A stretch of 64,000 bases of DNA from Tricholoma matsutake (GCA_026075535.2 AP026550.1:2356001-2420000); one strand, 5' to 3'; shown: positions 32,257-45,061, counted from the first letter of the stretch. Numbers and translations: made by a program. Notes: a model not told the origin generated them from the sequence alone.

Positions 32257-33531
32257 TTTTTTTTTCGCCTCGGAGCACGTTTATACATAAATAAAAGCCG
32301 AGAATCTGACCATGTACCTTGAAAATCCAATCCAGATATCGCCGGCCACTTCAGTCTTCCAGGCATCTCATTGGTGACCCAGAACCATTACAATGTACGA
32401 CTATGCCTATTGCATTGATAAGAATGTCGCACTGATCGTTGGAGGATGGAACCAGTGTCCAAGTCAGTAATTTCGACATCCCAGCCGCCGTTCGATTCGT
32501 TCCACCTTGCTCCCGAGACGATATGCTTGCATTTTACAGTATTTGCGCAAATCGTACTTGGTTGCGAACCAAGGGGTGTGCAAGAAATTTTTCAAGTATA
32601 TGACCTTGGTTTATACGTCCAAGGGTACTTCATACCCCCCCCTTTATGTCCAAATAAGGAAATAATTACATAATTTAATAACGGTCCATCAGCCCGATCA
32701 CTCGCCTTTCTCCTTAATCTCCTCGTCTGACGATGGGAGACACAGGCAAAGGACAAGCCTGGGATGAAAAAAAGGCAGGATTTCGTAAAGAAGAAGGTAG
32801 CACCGAGGGTTTGGGCATGGCCGTGCTTTCCGGGGGTTTCCTTTTGAAGAAAGATGTTAACTTAGAATTGGAAGAAACACTGTTGGCAGCCTCATTTTTG
32901 CGATGGGCTGCACTCTCTGTATGGCTAGTCCAGTTGGCCTCCCCTCCAAAGCCAATCTTCACGTCGATTTTGCATGAATCGCAGTATCTCGTACTTGATG
33001 CCGTGAACTCAGATGGTTGCTAATGGTAAATGTTACAATAGATTCGGCGTCGTGATGGGCATACATAAGTGAGTGGACGATACCTTCTTTGATTTCGCCA
33101 TCGGCGATAACGTTACGATAACGTCAAGCTAGCTGAGTGGGGAAAGTTTTCGGTGATGACGGCTGTTAATGCATCCGGGGCTCATGTGACTGGTTCGGAA
33201 CAGGTCCCGTTGCGCGATGAAGAGTCTCATTTTGAATTTCGACCAGTTCTGAACGTTCTGAACCCAAATAAAATTTATTTGTTCAAGAGGCATCCTGCCC
33301 CCCCCCCCTCCCCAGCCTGTGTGCTCCGGCAAATTCCGACACACCCCTTGTTGCGAACTCAACGGAATAAGAGCCCGTGGGAAGCGGCTTGAACAAGCGT
33401 TTGATTATTTGATATCGTCAGTACACGATTATCGCGATTCCAACTTGGCATGAGCCTATCATACTCGTCTACATCTCATCATAACCTGTGTAGCCATACG
33501 ACTTGAATACGGTCTTTGAAGCTGTATAAAA
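32257..33531. other. Long gap between tRNA-Gly and the HET gene
   Basis: Apart from the C2H2-like fragment at 32714-33010 (listed separately) I see no gene. There are C-rich (33296-33308) and T-rich runs and scattered short frames. Confidence 0.6.
32714..33010 (-). pseudogene. C2H2 (matrin/U1-like) zinc-finger fragment
   Basis: The minus strand encodes YCDSCKIDVKIGF..W..H.ESAAH, spacing of a single long-linker C2H2 finger, followed by SNSKLTSFFKRKP. The latter resembles a PCNA-binding (PIP) box apart from the missing Gln. The frame stops at 32714 without further domain. Such finger plus FF-motif fragments recur in fungal multi-copy genes, possibly transposon-derived; that link is from memory. 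It may be a gene remnant or the N-terminus of an unrecognised spliced gene. Confidence 0.4.
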
Positions 33532-35611
33532 ATGTCGACATCAAGATCTACGGGAGGCTCGTCGAGAGCCCATACAAATAATCCATCATGCGAAGTACAA
33601 CTTAAAGTTTCATCTTCGTCTCAGGATGTACAGAACCTGACACCAAGTCTAGACTGCAATCGATAGCCAAATCAGATCGCTGGTCTGTGCAGCATGCTGG
33701 AACACTTTGTTTAGGTTCGAGTCCTTCCAAACTGCACGATCCTCCAAGAGATTGTACGATGGCTATTCATATAACACGACGTGGCAGAAAATCCACAAAT
33801 CTGCAGAAGAAGGTTGTAACTGGTGTTCCCTTCTAGACAGAAATAGGGACAATAACTTACAGAATACTGTGAGAGTGACAATTGGATTTCGCACGAAGAA
33901 TGGGGATGTCATATCGAAGAGTCGCAGGACAGAGCAGACCATCACCGTTATTATAAACAACAGACCTAATTCTGCTTATTACATCTATACGGATGCCAGT
34001 ACGTCCTCGATTCCTCACGACTTTTGCTTTCCTTCCCAAGGGCCTTGTATATGTGTAGGCAACAATGCGTCAGGCTGCATCTCTGCTAGAGAAATCATTT
34101 CTCGAGTATCTTCTCCTTCAAGCAACCACCTCGCCGCTGAGTGTTTGGAAGAATGTATCCATAATCATGAATTATGCCCAAAGCCACACCCCAGCATTCT
34201 CCCTACTCGTATTATTGACTGCACGAACCCTGACAAGCCGAGGCTGGTTATCACAGGACTGAACGCGTGTGCAGAGCAAAGTTCGCATCACCGCTATGTA
34301 GCCCTAAGTTATGTCTGGGGCGAGGCGCAGCAACACAACACCAGAATAAATAATGTCGACTCGTATACCCAGGGGATAGACACCAACCTAATTCCACAGA
34401 CCATTAAGGATGCAATGGCAGCCACTCATGCCTTCAGGATTCAGTATCTATGGGTAGATGCTCTTTGCATCCTCCAAGATTCTGAGGAAGACAAGGCCAA
34501 GGAAATTGCCCAGATGGGAAATATCTACCGTAATGCGTATTTCACGATCATTGCGGCCAGTGCACAGAGGGCCAGTCAGGGATTTCTACAGGATCGTCCA
34601 GGATATGTTGCCTACGTCCACCTTCCGTTTCTTTGCCCAGATGGCACGGTCGGCTCTATGTCGCTGTCTCCTGTCTATGACCAGTATGATCATACACAAG
34701 AGCCAGTGAACAGCCGCGCCTGGTGCCTTGAGGAGCGACTCCTTTCACCGAGAGCGTTAATATATGCCTCCCACACCTTGCAATATCACTGTCAAACTTC
34801 AACTGTGAACATTGGCGATGCCATCAGCGCTCCGCGAGCCGCTGAACGACTACCATCCTTCATGTTTCACCATCAGCATTTTTCCGTAGAGGACGACAAG
34901 AGCACCGAACGTGAGGTGGTAAATGCTTGGGAGGATATCGTGCAAGACTACACCCGACGTGAGCACACGCAGCCTGGTGATCGACTTCTCGCGTGTTCTG
35001 GGCTTGCCAACTTATTCAGTCACTTCTGGCCGGGCAGATATCTAGCAGGATTGTGGCAGAGTACACTTCTCACGGATCTCCTGTGGATAAAAGACTATCA
35101 GGAACTTTTTTCGCGTCCTACGAAATATCGCGCGCCATCGTGGTCTTGGGCTTCTATTGACGGCCGTGTAGTACTGTTTCGCCCTGACAGTGGTCTGGAC
35201 CCTGATCGTGTGCATGTCAATAAAGGTGAAATTTTGCACTGCGAGATCTCACTAGCAAACGAGTTGCAGCCCTTTGGACAAGTCAATGCTGGTGTTCTGA
35301 AAGTCAAGACGGTTCTCAGGAACCTGCTGTGGAATCCTGTCATACAGACTCCGCAGCTATTCGAAGAAACTGATACGGGGGCAAGAGTTCCAGTTGGTAC
35401 AGCTTATGTCGACGCCTTGGAAGAGGTATCAGAATCAATAGGAAAGGTTTGGGCCATTCCCATGCAGTGGAGCAATGAATTTAGGGACGCCGTTGGATTG
35501 GTTATAGTTCCTGCTGGGAAGGGCTGTTTCCGTCGTGTGGGCTATTTCCAGTCGAACGTTGAACATTCTCCGTTCAAGAACATTGATCCACAAGTTATCA
35601 CTATCGTGTAA
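33532..35611 (+). CDS. HET-domain protein
   Basis: Two exons, 33532-33594 and 33653-35611 (673 aa); the intron has donor GTACAA, branch CCTGAC and acceptor TCTAG, and both sides are in phase 0. The long second exon alone has no ATG at its start, which is why I add the short first exon; upstream reading VCAACWNTLFRFESF gives a plausible CxxC N-terminus. The HET domain lies at about 235-345: YVALSYVWGEAQ, IKDAMAATHAFRIQYLWVDAL, CILQD, IYRNAYFTIIAASAQ. Later NSRAWCLEERLLSPR and YRAPSWSWASIDG are typical of the family. HET proteins trigger heterokaryon incompatibility cell death in ascomycetes; in basidiomycetes they form large families of mostly unknown role. No partner domain (NACHT, ankyrin) is present. 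Confidence 0.8.
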
Positions 35612-36094
35612 TGTAAATTTCTGGAATGGACTGTACGAACTTCTCCGCGATCTACGAAAAGATACAAGAACATAACAGAAAGGTCAAGGATATACCAAAA
35701 ACTGAAAACAGATCATGATCAGCAGACCACCATGGCTCTGATTGACTCCGCCTACCATTATGCATGGGCAAAGCGTGAGGGTGCTCCATGCCCTCTCTTC
35801 GACATAACTTATCACATACTTGTTGTTGACCATAGTGGTTGCCCAGTGGCATTCATTACCTTGCTTGCAAGGTCCCTCCACCCGGCAATGATTGTTTCAT
35901 GCATTTTTAACATGCGCAAACTCTCCTATTTTAGGTACATTAGGGGCAGATACAGTCCGCACCGCGCTGGGTGTTGCCATGTTTTCAGTACTCAGTGTGG
36001 CAGCTTTTTTTTGAATATCCGTAAGCAAGGTTTATGCTGGCGCTTGCGACAAAGTTATATATACGCACTCATAGGGCACCAGTGATTGTTGTCT
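35612..36094. other. Intergenic, HET gene to GatA 3' end
   Basis: 483 bp between convergent genes. Only short frames; no repeat or RNA gene recognised. Confidence 0.6.
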
Positions 36095-38098
36095 TCAAAC
36101 TTCAATCCCCTCTATCATCTCCCCTACTTTCAATACTAGCTCGTCGCATCCCCACTGACCCACAACACTTACACCCACCGGCCACCCATCGTCTACATCA
36201 TCTACACTCTCTTCACCCTGTTCTCCTAGCCGACGGCGACATGCGGCGGGGACAGGCACGCTTAGCGCGGGTAATCCAGCAAGTGACGCAGGGACTGTCA
36301 GCACATCCTGCACGTACGCACCCAACCCTGATTGCGCGGAAAGTGGTGGTGCGGTGCGGATGGCGGATGGGTGAATGAGAACATCGACACGGTTATCATT
36401 TTTATGTTGATCAGTAAAGGGAGAGGAAGAATGTAAGTCGGGTGTAAGGAAGACACGGTTGAAGTCGTCCTTGACGAGTTGGCGAACGCGTTGGGCCTGT
36501 AGGAAGTAGTTATCGAATGCACTAAAAGGAAAACAGATTGATTGGGTGATATCTTGGGAGGAAGCTTGATTAATTACTCTGCAGTCAACGCATATGTACC
36601 AAGCAGTATTCGTCTTTGAACTTCAGGTCCGAATCCAGCTGAACGAGAATATGCGTAGATGTTGGAAGTCTTTGTTAGATCTGCATCAGGAGGTGGTCGC
36701 GCGTGCAGTCCTGATTTGAATAAAATTCATGGGCGATCTGCTGGCGAGCATGATTACGACGCTTACCATACTGCACTCCATCGTATCTAGCCATATTGCT
36801 GCTCGCCTCCGCACTCGCAATGACATAGTATGCACTAAGCGCATACGAAGTCGACGGGAGTGAGACGGGGATCACAGTTGCTCCGAGGGATTTTAAAGCC
36901 GCTATGGTGCGCCGGATGGAAAGAAGTACGGTGGATGATAGTTCAGAAGGGAAATATTCCTAGAATCGTGAGCAAATCTGAAAACCAGGCGTAAAAGAAT
37001 AAAAACACACTTGGGGTATCCCTATCCGCAAACTGTTCACAGAGCTGCACGAGGCTTGATTCCAATCTTGTATTCGGACTTGGAACGCCTGGGCAGCTTT
37101 CCGTCTTGAATCGGGACTTGAAGCAGTTGGGTCTTTGGGATCATGGACATTGATAACATCTGGACGAACGGACAGTTTAGGCTTGGGTTCCTAAGAAAGC
37201 GAGAGGTGCAGATGTACCAAAAACACGTCGCGTATCCGAGACTGTCGCCGCCATTACACCGACGCAATCCAGGCTATCAGCAAATGACACGACACCCCAC
37301 CTAAATTTACACCAATTAACCTTTGTTTCATAAGGCGTGCACAAGTAAACACATACCTGCTTATAAGCCCATACGACGGTTTCAGCCCAGTAACACCACA
37401 ATAGGAAGCAGGTAAGCGCGTCGAACCACCTGTATCTGTCCCCAGTGCGCTGTCCTTGCTGATGTAAACGTCGAGACAAAACCAGGTAATGACAAGCCTT
37501 ACGCCTGGCACATTCCTGACGCTACGGCTGCAGCACTCCCACCTGAGCTTCCGCCAGCCGACCTTCGCTCGACGTTATAAGACGATAAACTAGATGGTGT
37601 AGTTTTGAATGGGTTGACCACGGGGCCATGGACAGAGTGGATGTTTAATGACCTAAGAGACTCATAAGCACTCGCCCAGAAAGGAAAAGACAATGAGTAC
37701 CCCATCCCAAACTCGTCACAATTAGTTTTTCCGATAATGTCAGCACCACTCTGGCGTAATAAAGTCACGACAGTCGCGTCATATGGAGCAGTAAAAGCTA
37801 TATCACCAAGTTGGTTAGTTACACGGAGATGGTGCGAAGGACGGAAAGAACCTTTCAACATTTCTGAGGAACAAGTGGTAGGCATCGAATTAGTGCATAC
37901 GTTGTCCTTGATGGCGATAGGCCAGCCTAGTAATGGGCCACTGGCATCGACTTCGGATGGAGAGGGTCCTTGTTGCGAAGTGAAAACGACAGCATTCACA
38001 TCAGAATTCTTCTCGGCAATGACGCGACGACAACGGGCTGCTGAGGATAATTGACGGCAAACGACATGAATCCGTTGTGCACGAGGCCACCGCCTCAT
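36095..38098 (-). CDS. HER2: Mitochondrial glutamyl-tRNA(Gln) amidotransferase subunit A
   Basis: Seven exons on the minus strand: 38098-37512, 37458-37357, 37300-37218, 37159-37011, 36959-36767, 36710-36578, 36521-36095; total 557 aa, all phases close, introns 51-58 nt. GatA hydrolyses glutamine and passes ammonia to convert misacylated Glu-tRNA(Gln) to Gln-tRNA(Gln) in mitochondria. The amidase core is complete: WPIAIKDN (catalytic Lys), [18 protein letters not shown] (Ser of the Ser-cisSer-Lys triad), [55 protein letters not shown]. The Arg-rich N-terminus ([13 protein letters not shown]) could be a mitochondrial presequence. The start lies 97 bp from the divergent MAK11 gene. Confidence 0.93.
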
Positions 38099-38195
38099 CG
38101 AAGGGAACGCCTCAGAGTCAAAATACGACCTGTGTGCGACTGTTTTCCAATTAGAAGGAAAACAAGCTCTCGCAAACACATCCTTGCGCAACGAC
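38099..38195. promoter_or_regulatory. Divergent promoter GatA / MAK11
   Basis: Only 97 bp separate the two start codons. No TATA box or named motif is obvious; both genes must share or overlap regulatory elements, or use leaders inside this space. Confidence 0.7.
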
Positions 38196-39900
38196 ATGGG
38201 CAAGGACGGCAAGAACAAACTGGCAGAACCACCAACAAAAAAACCTCGGGTTGAGAAATCGGCCACAAAAACTGTAGTACCCAATGTCAAGGGTCTTCGC
38301 ACATCGTCGTACAAGCCAAAATCCATTGTCTCGAAGGAACCGATAACGGCAGGAGGAAAAGGAAAAAAAAGAGAAAAAGAAAAGGACGTTGGGACTCGCC
38401 CATCTACGCCTCCTCCAAAGAAGTCTCAAGCGAAATCGAGATTAAAACCCAAGCAGGACACCCCGCGCTCTCTGCCATCGACTTTCAAAGTGATCGCAGG
38501 GTCATACGAAAAACTTTTATATGGCCTCGAGGGTACAGTCACTCTGAACGAGGCTTCCACCCCGCAATTCCACCTGAAAGCCGTCTTTATATTCCCGGCG
38601 CACGTGTCGTGCATTAAATCTGTTGCTGCATCTCCTGGTGGCGGAAAGTGGTTGGCGACTGGAAGCGCAGATGAAATTATCAAGGTGTGGGACTTGAGGA
38701 GGAAGAAGGAAGTCGGCGGTTTGATGCACCACCAAGGTTTGTGTGTCTCCAACCTATTTTCATTTTCATATGCGATCTCCCAATTCAGAAAGATTATGTT
38801 ACAGGCTCGATAACTCATTTGAGCTTCCCATCTCGTTCACATCTGCTGTCAGCTTCGGAAGACGGCTCATTATGTCTATTCAGAGCAAGAGACTGGAGTG
38901 TTCTGCGTGCACTTAAAGGTCACAAAGCTCGTGTCAATTCTGTCGCAGTGCATCCATCTGGGAAAGTCGCGTTGAGCGTTGGTAAGGATAACATGCTAAG
39001 GATGTGGGACCTGATGCGTGGCAGGGGCTGCGCGAGTACGAAGCTTGGAAAGGGTACGTAACCACAGCTGTAAATGAAGATATATACTCAATTTGGAGCA
39101 TAGAGGGGGAAGTCGTCCGATGGTCGATTGATGGCTCACTATTCATCGTGCTTGCAGGTTCAGCAATAGATGTCTACAGCACAGTACGTACATTAGATCT
39201 CCCTTTCCTCTGCTTCTCCTTAGTCTCTCGTTCAGAACATGGATCATCTGCATACAATAAACCACCCTTCGCGTCTCCACGATGCTCGCTTTTGTAAACG
39301 CGTTGTTGGAGCAGGGGAAGTCCTACTTGTGGCTGCAGAGGACAAAAAACTATCTATATATGATATATCAAATGAACCCGAAAAAATTCCTTCCGTTATT
39401 GCGTTGATGACTGGTCATTCTAATCGGTCTGTTGATTCTTCCTCCCATGATGCCAGGTCACTCATTCTTATTCTGACAGAGTAAAAGCGGTCCAAACACT
39501 CGACATTGCCCTGCCCTCTTCACCTGCCGGTCTAGCATCTACAACCATAGTGTGCACTGTATCCTCTGACGGAAAGATACATTTATACGACATGGCAACG
39601 GTTCCTGAACATACTGGAACGACAAAAATCGTCGAGCTTAATCCCATTGCGGAGTACGACTCAAAAGGGACACGCCTGACTTGTGTGGCTCTGGCTGATG
39701 GTGAAGCCGTGGAGCCACCAGTTAATGGGAAGCGGAAACGAGGTGAAGAGGATGCTTCTGCCAGTGAGGACGAGGATGAAGATGGTGTTTTGGAAGATGA
39801 TGACCACACTGAGGATGCTTCGGAAGATGAAAGCAGGGAGGATGAGGCCGGGGAAGAGGCTCGGACTCAGGAGGATGACAGCGAAGAAGACATTGAATAG
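38196..39900 (+). CDS. MAK11: MAK11/PAK1IP1-type WD40 ribosome assembly factor
   Basis: Five exons: 38196-38736, 38805-39053, 39104-39183, 39236-39426, 39480-39900 (493 aa). A basic Lys-rich N-terminus (nuclear/nucleolar type) precedes WD40 repeats: [138 protein letters not shown]. This order and the phrases match Mak11/PAK1IP1, which acts in 60S subunit maturation with Rlp24. The tail is very acidic ([17 protein letters not shown]). The gene ends 37 bp from the convergent GPATCH1 gene. Confidence 0.9.
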
Positions 39901-39937
39901 TTCACTTCTTACAATCATTGGGGCTATGACTATGTGA

Positions 39938-42900
39938 CTACATGAAATCAATAGCCCTCTTTCGACCTCTTCCAGGTCCAGCCGAAGCAGACTCGTCTGT
40001 GGTTGATAGTGGCTCGGAGGTAGGTGGCAAGAGCAACAGGTCCTTCACTGCCTCTGACGCTGGTTTCTCCACCCACATCCCATCGTTGTCGTCGTCTTCA
40101 CCCTTCTCTTTCTCTTTCCGCTTTTTCTTTTTCGGCTTATCTTTCGGGGGCTTTGGTTGAGATATTGATACTCCTCCGCCTTCCTCATCCATCTCGAAGG
40201 AAACAAGTACAGATTTCTTATCCCTCCTTTTCTTCTCCTTCTTCTCCTTCTTCTCCTTCTCCTTCTCCTTCTTATCCCGGGGAATGAACGTTGGTTTGAA
40301 TGAACTCGTATCCACCACCGTCGTTTCCGACATAGCACTACTTCCCGCCGCTGGCGGGGCAGCCAACTGCAGCCCGTTAGTTTTATCCGATTGGACTGAT
40401 GGCTTGGAGGCAATGTCGCCACCATCGCCACTGTCCTCCTCCTCTTCGTCCTTCTTTGCCTCATCATCATCGCTGTCTTCATCGTCACTGGCAAAGATCG
40501 CCTTGAACACATCCATCGCAGGCCTCTCATACGTCAAAGTATCTCTTCCTTGATCCTCATCCTCCCCCAACCCAATATTCGCCGGATCCCGCGGCCCACT
40601 TTGAGCAGTATGGGCCGTCGCTCCGACAGCAGAATCAGACACACCGGCACTTGACGTTTGCCCAGCGACTTCTGACGCCTCTTGTTGCCAGTTTGTCCCG
40701 GATGATGCAGCTTGCGATGCATCAGAGGGCATCTCAGGTGCCGGATTCGGATCCTTTACCCCAAACCGTTTGCACAACAGCCGGGCAGGCTGCCAGGGCT
40801 TCGTCTCCCTCGTCAGCGGACCATACATCCCCACCTTCGCCGCATGCTCTTTCGGACTAATCTTATCCTCCTCTTTCTTCTTTTCCTCCTTCTCCTTCTG
40901 CGCCAGCTCTTCCGACGTTGGCGTGTGTAGCCCTTCGTGTATCTTTGGTCCACTCTCGAAGACGACGGCGCTGGTGAACCGCCCAGCCATAGCTCCCGAG
41001 ATGGGCTTGAATAGCAGCGCAGCTTTAGCGTAGTCTTCTAATTCCTTGTTGAATTCGTCAATGTTTTGGCCTGGGTTGGGTTTGAGAGATGGAATGGAAG
41101 AGTCGTCGCTTGCTTGCGACTTCAGATAAGCGTTGTAGCGGGATTGCTTGACGGGATCTGTTGCAAACGGCTGGAAGCCTCGCAGAGCTGCTTGGGCAAT
41201 ATGAGGTTCGGTGCGGGGAATCCTGATCGAGTTCGGTTGGGAGGAGGCTGTTGTTGATGGTGGTGCATCTGAGGTAGTAGGCGCCGCGACACCACCGCCA
41301 GCAGCAAAATTTTGGAGTCGCTCTCGGTCCTTTTGCGACATGTACTCGAAAACGGACCGTGGTGCAGACGGAAGAGGAACTTCACCTAGCATTGATCCCC
41401 TCTATATATAATCAGGTTTAGGACAATTGTTTGTAAGACGTGCCATGAATCGCACCTGTTCTGCTGAGATCTCTGATTTCCATTTACCGGGACGAGGAGG
41501 TAGAGAGGGTATTTGTATGTTTTCCTTGTTCTTATCTGCATCCCAGACTCGCCGCGGATCAGGCTGCCAACCCTTCGGGACATCTGGCAATGCATACCTA
41601 TGGAAATTGAATTGAGCACCGTCCCAGTATGCGGAGGACTTACCATCGATCTTCAACAACTGGCTTATCTGAGAGAACAAACCCGGCCAACACAGGACGA
41701 CCATCGCGAAATGTCGTAAGAGAAGACGCTGGCCTCTTGAGGATGTCAAACCGAGCTGAAGAAAATTGGTAGAACAGAGCTCACGACGTTTGGTTTCACG
41801 CCCTTGTCATGCCGACTCCCAATTTGTATTGTATCGTCGTCGTCCCGTTCGACAATATCATAAGCTTGAAGGCGCCTGTTCCTGCTGGGACCGCCATCAT
41901 ACACGTCCAAATCATCTTCATCAGCATCATTTAGTGCTCCCAAGCCAAACCCAGCTATATGACAATATAGATCAGGCAACATAGATATATCCATCAAAGA
42001 CACATGCCGGCAAGCTTTGGACCTGAAGCATCACCACGGGCCTTCACTCCGAGAGTCTCATTGAGGCTCATTCCAGGACGGTATCCCAGACCATGGGAGT
42101 TATCTTTCCGGTCTACGATGAGGACTGATGTATCGCGAGGAGCATACATGTGTTTCGAGGCTTCTTCATCATCTTCGGAGATTTTAATGCCATCTGCACC
42201 GATTCTAGAGCCCACAGACGCCTGTAAATCTTGAAGCTTCCGTTGCTTCCATGTGACGCGAGGGCCGATGCCTTGACCGATTCGCCAGCCCATTTTCTTT
42301 AGAATACGTGCACCGGCAGACTCGGTTGACGGGGGTAAAAGAGTCGCCTCAAGAGCAGTTGCGATAGAGCTGGAATGACGGGTTTAGACAAATTCGATGT
42401 CATGGGTTGACATGACGCACTCCTTTTCAGATTCTTCAAAATCCATGCCACGACCGCCCGTCAAGTCCATTTCTTCCGTTGTATCAACCATATTCCTACT
42501 GTCCTTCAATTCCTGTAGATCTTCCTCGTCCATAAAATCTTCTGGTCGTACTACCTTCTGCTTTGCCCTATCTCCTCGAGAGGACACAAAAGTGGACGGT
42601 GTCCATCCTACATCCTCATAAGTAGGTATTTTTGAAGTGAATGAAAATGCTTAACGGGCCTTCTTGTGACCCAACCGTATTGAAATATCCAGCAGAGAAA
42701 CCACCTGTGAATGCTCCATGGAGTCGTCTCCGTCCCTTTTCATCACGAACCTAACATTTTCAACTTGCAGTTAGCATCGTACCTCGCATAGCAGATATAT
42801 ACTACGTCTTGTTTCCACAACGGCACGAATTCTCCAGTGTCCTTGGATTTCTCAAGTGGTGGCAATGGCGTTCCAATCTATATATATATATATATATAAA

Positions 42901-43021
42901 GGTGAAATAAAGTATTTCAAGAAGAAGTTCGCACCAGACAAAAGTTCTCATTCGCTCTGCGGCTGGACGTGTCGACGCCGAGGTCGCCCAGCTTCCGCTT
43001 CAAACGATTAGTTGCGCTCAT
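39938..43021 (-). CDS. GPATCH1: GPATCH1-type G-patch splicing protein
   Basis: Nine exons, minus strand: 43021-42935, 42877-42806, 42750-42660, 42607-42421, 42369-42002, 41954-41817, 41755-41644, 41597-41456, 41401-39938; 886 aa. N-terminal DUF1604 region: [77 protein letters not shown]-patch at about 163-210: [19 protein letters not shown]. Then [20 protein letters not shown] and a charged Lys/Glu-rich C-terminus. GPATCH1 homologues (plant TOUGH, fission yeast Gpl1) activate the spliceosomal helicase. Intron 3 starts with GC (AAG/GCCCGT) if the conserved VGSQEGWTPS is kept. The donor of intron 6 (GTCGGC) is weak and chosen because only it keeps the frame to [12 protein letters not shown]. 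Confidence 0.87.
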
Positions 43022-43091
43022 GACAGTAAGAGGGACATCGAACTGGATTCCTTAGTCATCGTCATCCGTCGGTACTTACTTGACCTTATAC
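43022..43091. promoter_or_regulatory. Divergent promoter GPATCH1 / SDR
   Basis: 70 bp between the two start codons, the tightest pair in the window. No named motif recognised. Confidence 0.65.
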
Positions 43092-43998
43092 ATGAAAATC
43101 GACAATCGCACGTTCATAATCTCTGGTGGGCAAGTATATAGACGTTTGCAAGAAACAAGTTTATTTCTTAAAGAGATTGTTCTGCACAGGTCATCTGGTC
43201 TAGGCCTTGCAACAGCGCACACCCTGCTATCCTCAAATGCCTATGTCTCTATCCTCGATATCTCTCCACCTCCTGCCTCTCTCTCCTCCCAATCTTCAAG
43301 CCGTTTCAAATACTTTCATACCGATATAACCTCACTCCCCTCAATACGCTCTGCCGTAGATAACACTGTCGTCTGGTCCCGCTCTAACAACGCACCTCTC
43401 GGCGGTGTAATTAACTCTGCGGGTGTTGGCACAGCAGGTAAAATCATTGACCAGAATAATGAGGCACATGACCTGGGCCTCTGGAACTTCTCATTGGATG
43501 TAAACTTGAACGGGGCATTTAACCTAACAAGATTTGCGCTTGAGCATCTTGTCAACGTGGACCCAGAACAGACGGAGGACGGCGAAAGGGGTGTCATCAT
43601 TTTCGTTTCTAGTGCTGCTGCAGTATGTGCCTAACTTCGACAACACCTCCTGGTTTTCTCTGAATGTCATTACTTAGTTCGAAGGCCAACCAGGTCAAAC
43701 TGCGTACTCTGCCACTAAGGGTGCTCTACGTTCTATGGCTCTCCCAATGGCACGCGACCTTGCACGACACGCTATACGCGTCGTCACCATCGCCCCTGGC
43801 GTGTTTGAAAGCAACATGACCGCACGATTCCCTGAGAAGACAAGGAAGAGTCTTGAACGGGATGGGTTGGTATTCCCACGGAGGTTTGGGCGACCTGAGG
43901 AGTTCGCAAGGACTGTGGCATGGGTATTGGACTGCGCGTATGTCAATGGAGAGACAGTGAGATTGAGTGGTGCAGGAAGGTTGCCTGGGAAGTTGTAA
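43092..43998 (+). CDS. Short-chain dehydrogenase, HSD17B10/3-hydroxyacyl-CoA dehydrogenase type 2-like
   Basis: Three exons: 43092-43129, 43190-43622, 43678-43998 (263 aa). Rossmann motif ISGG-SSGLGLATA is formed across intron 1, which begins GCAAGT (GC-AG intron); no GT donor gives the right phase. Further motifs: NSAGVG (NNAG-like), SSAAAFEGQPGQTAYSATKGAL with the catalytic Tyr-x3-Lys, and IAPGVFESNM. The sequence FEGQxGQ-AYSA-KG is typical of type-2 hydroxyacyl-CoA dehydrogenases, which use NAD and act in mitochondrial beta-oxidation and isoleucine breakdown. The second-shell assignment is from family resemblance. No clear presequence is seen. Confidence 0.85.
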
Positions 43999-45061
43999 CT
44001 TGTGTACTAAGGTCAGTTGGGGCAGATTGTGTACTTATCGAATGTCGTGCTAATACTTTATCTTACAGAACGCGTTTATGTAACTTTGGCACATATTTTT
44101 ATTTTGAAGTTAGACGGCAGCCTTCAAAGACCAAGGGGAAGATAGGTATCCATTTTTGTAACTCGATTTACGACTTGTAGTATGTGCGCGCGAGGTGTGT
44201 TTTTACCGGAGATGTTGTTTCAAGGGCAATTCAATCATCCGGCTGACGTATACCAAATATCCAGGCCTGATTATTAGTCTACAGGCATCTTCAGGCCTTT
44301 TTGCATCTCTGGCGGCAAACTTTGGAGCTTGGGACAGATGATCAAAACGTTGATATTTTCACCATAATGCCGGTCAAAAGACACAGCTTTTAAGTTGACC
44401 GTGGAATTTCGTGTTGGACATCACTGAACTCGGGATTCTGACCACCAGGTGAGATGCGAGGATATAAAGTCCGTGCTTCTCGGATGTCTCTTATGGAGAA
44501 GGACGGATGAACCCTCGACGAAGGCAGTAACAAGTCTACCACTGTACCCCTGTACGATCTCTATGCGCTCCCATTAAACCCCCGGATCGCTGTTGAGACC
44601 GTGCGTTGCAATGCAAGAGGCTCTACGGTTTGATGTGGGACTGTCCAATGCATCAAGCATGGTCAATAGTATGCTTTCAAGCCGCACATCGCACTATGGG
44701 TTTTTAGTTAGACAGAGGACCCACAATCAGGAAGTGTTCTTTGTCGCACGAAGAACTTTGTCTGACCCTGCCATTTACATCTTCCTCTGCAATGATCATT
44801 CGCACAAAATGACAATGAATTTGAAGAGGATGGAAAGAGCAGGGATGATGATGATAACAAGCTCTAGGCCAAGAAAAAAAGGTTAAGAGCAAACGATGCG
44901 GGCTAGAGAGCAACAATTCGATCAGGCTGGGTGAGATAATAAACATTGAAAGCAGACGATGCAGCCCATCCGCACACCTCGCTCCACTCATTCGAGAAAT
45001 ATATATGGATAGCTTACTGAAGACGTCCCGACGGACCTAATTTACAGTCTACAAACAAATG
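43999..45061. other. 1.06-kb intergenic region between SDR and ADE2 (convergent)
   Basis: Only short frames (longest 97 codons at 44593-44886 without family resemblance). No repeat, tRNA or transposon trace recognised. The first part probably holds the SDR 3' UTR. Confidence 0.55.

Noticed and set aside
33707..33712. TTG start for the HET protein
   Set aside because: The frame stays open upstream to 33653 and joins a short first exon with ATG by a normal intron.
39942..41033. Plus-strand Ser-rich frames opposite GPATCH1
   Set aside because: Shadows of the Lys/Glu-rich coding sequence on the minus strand.
44593..44886. 97-codon frame in the SDR-ADE2 gap
   Set aside because: No motif, no splice partner and no family resemblance; not enough to call a gene.
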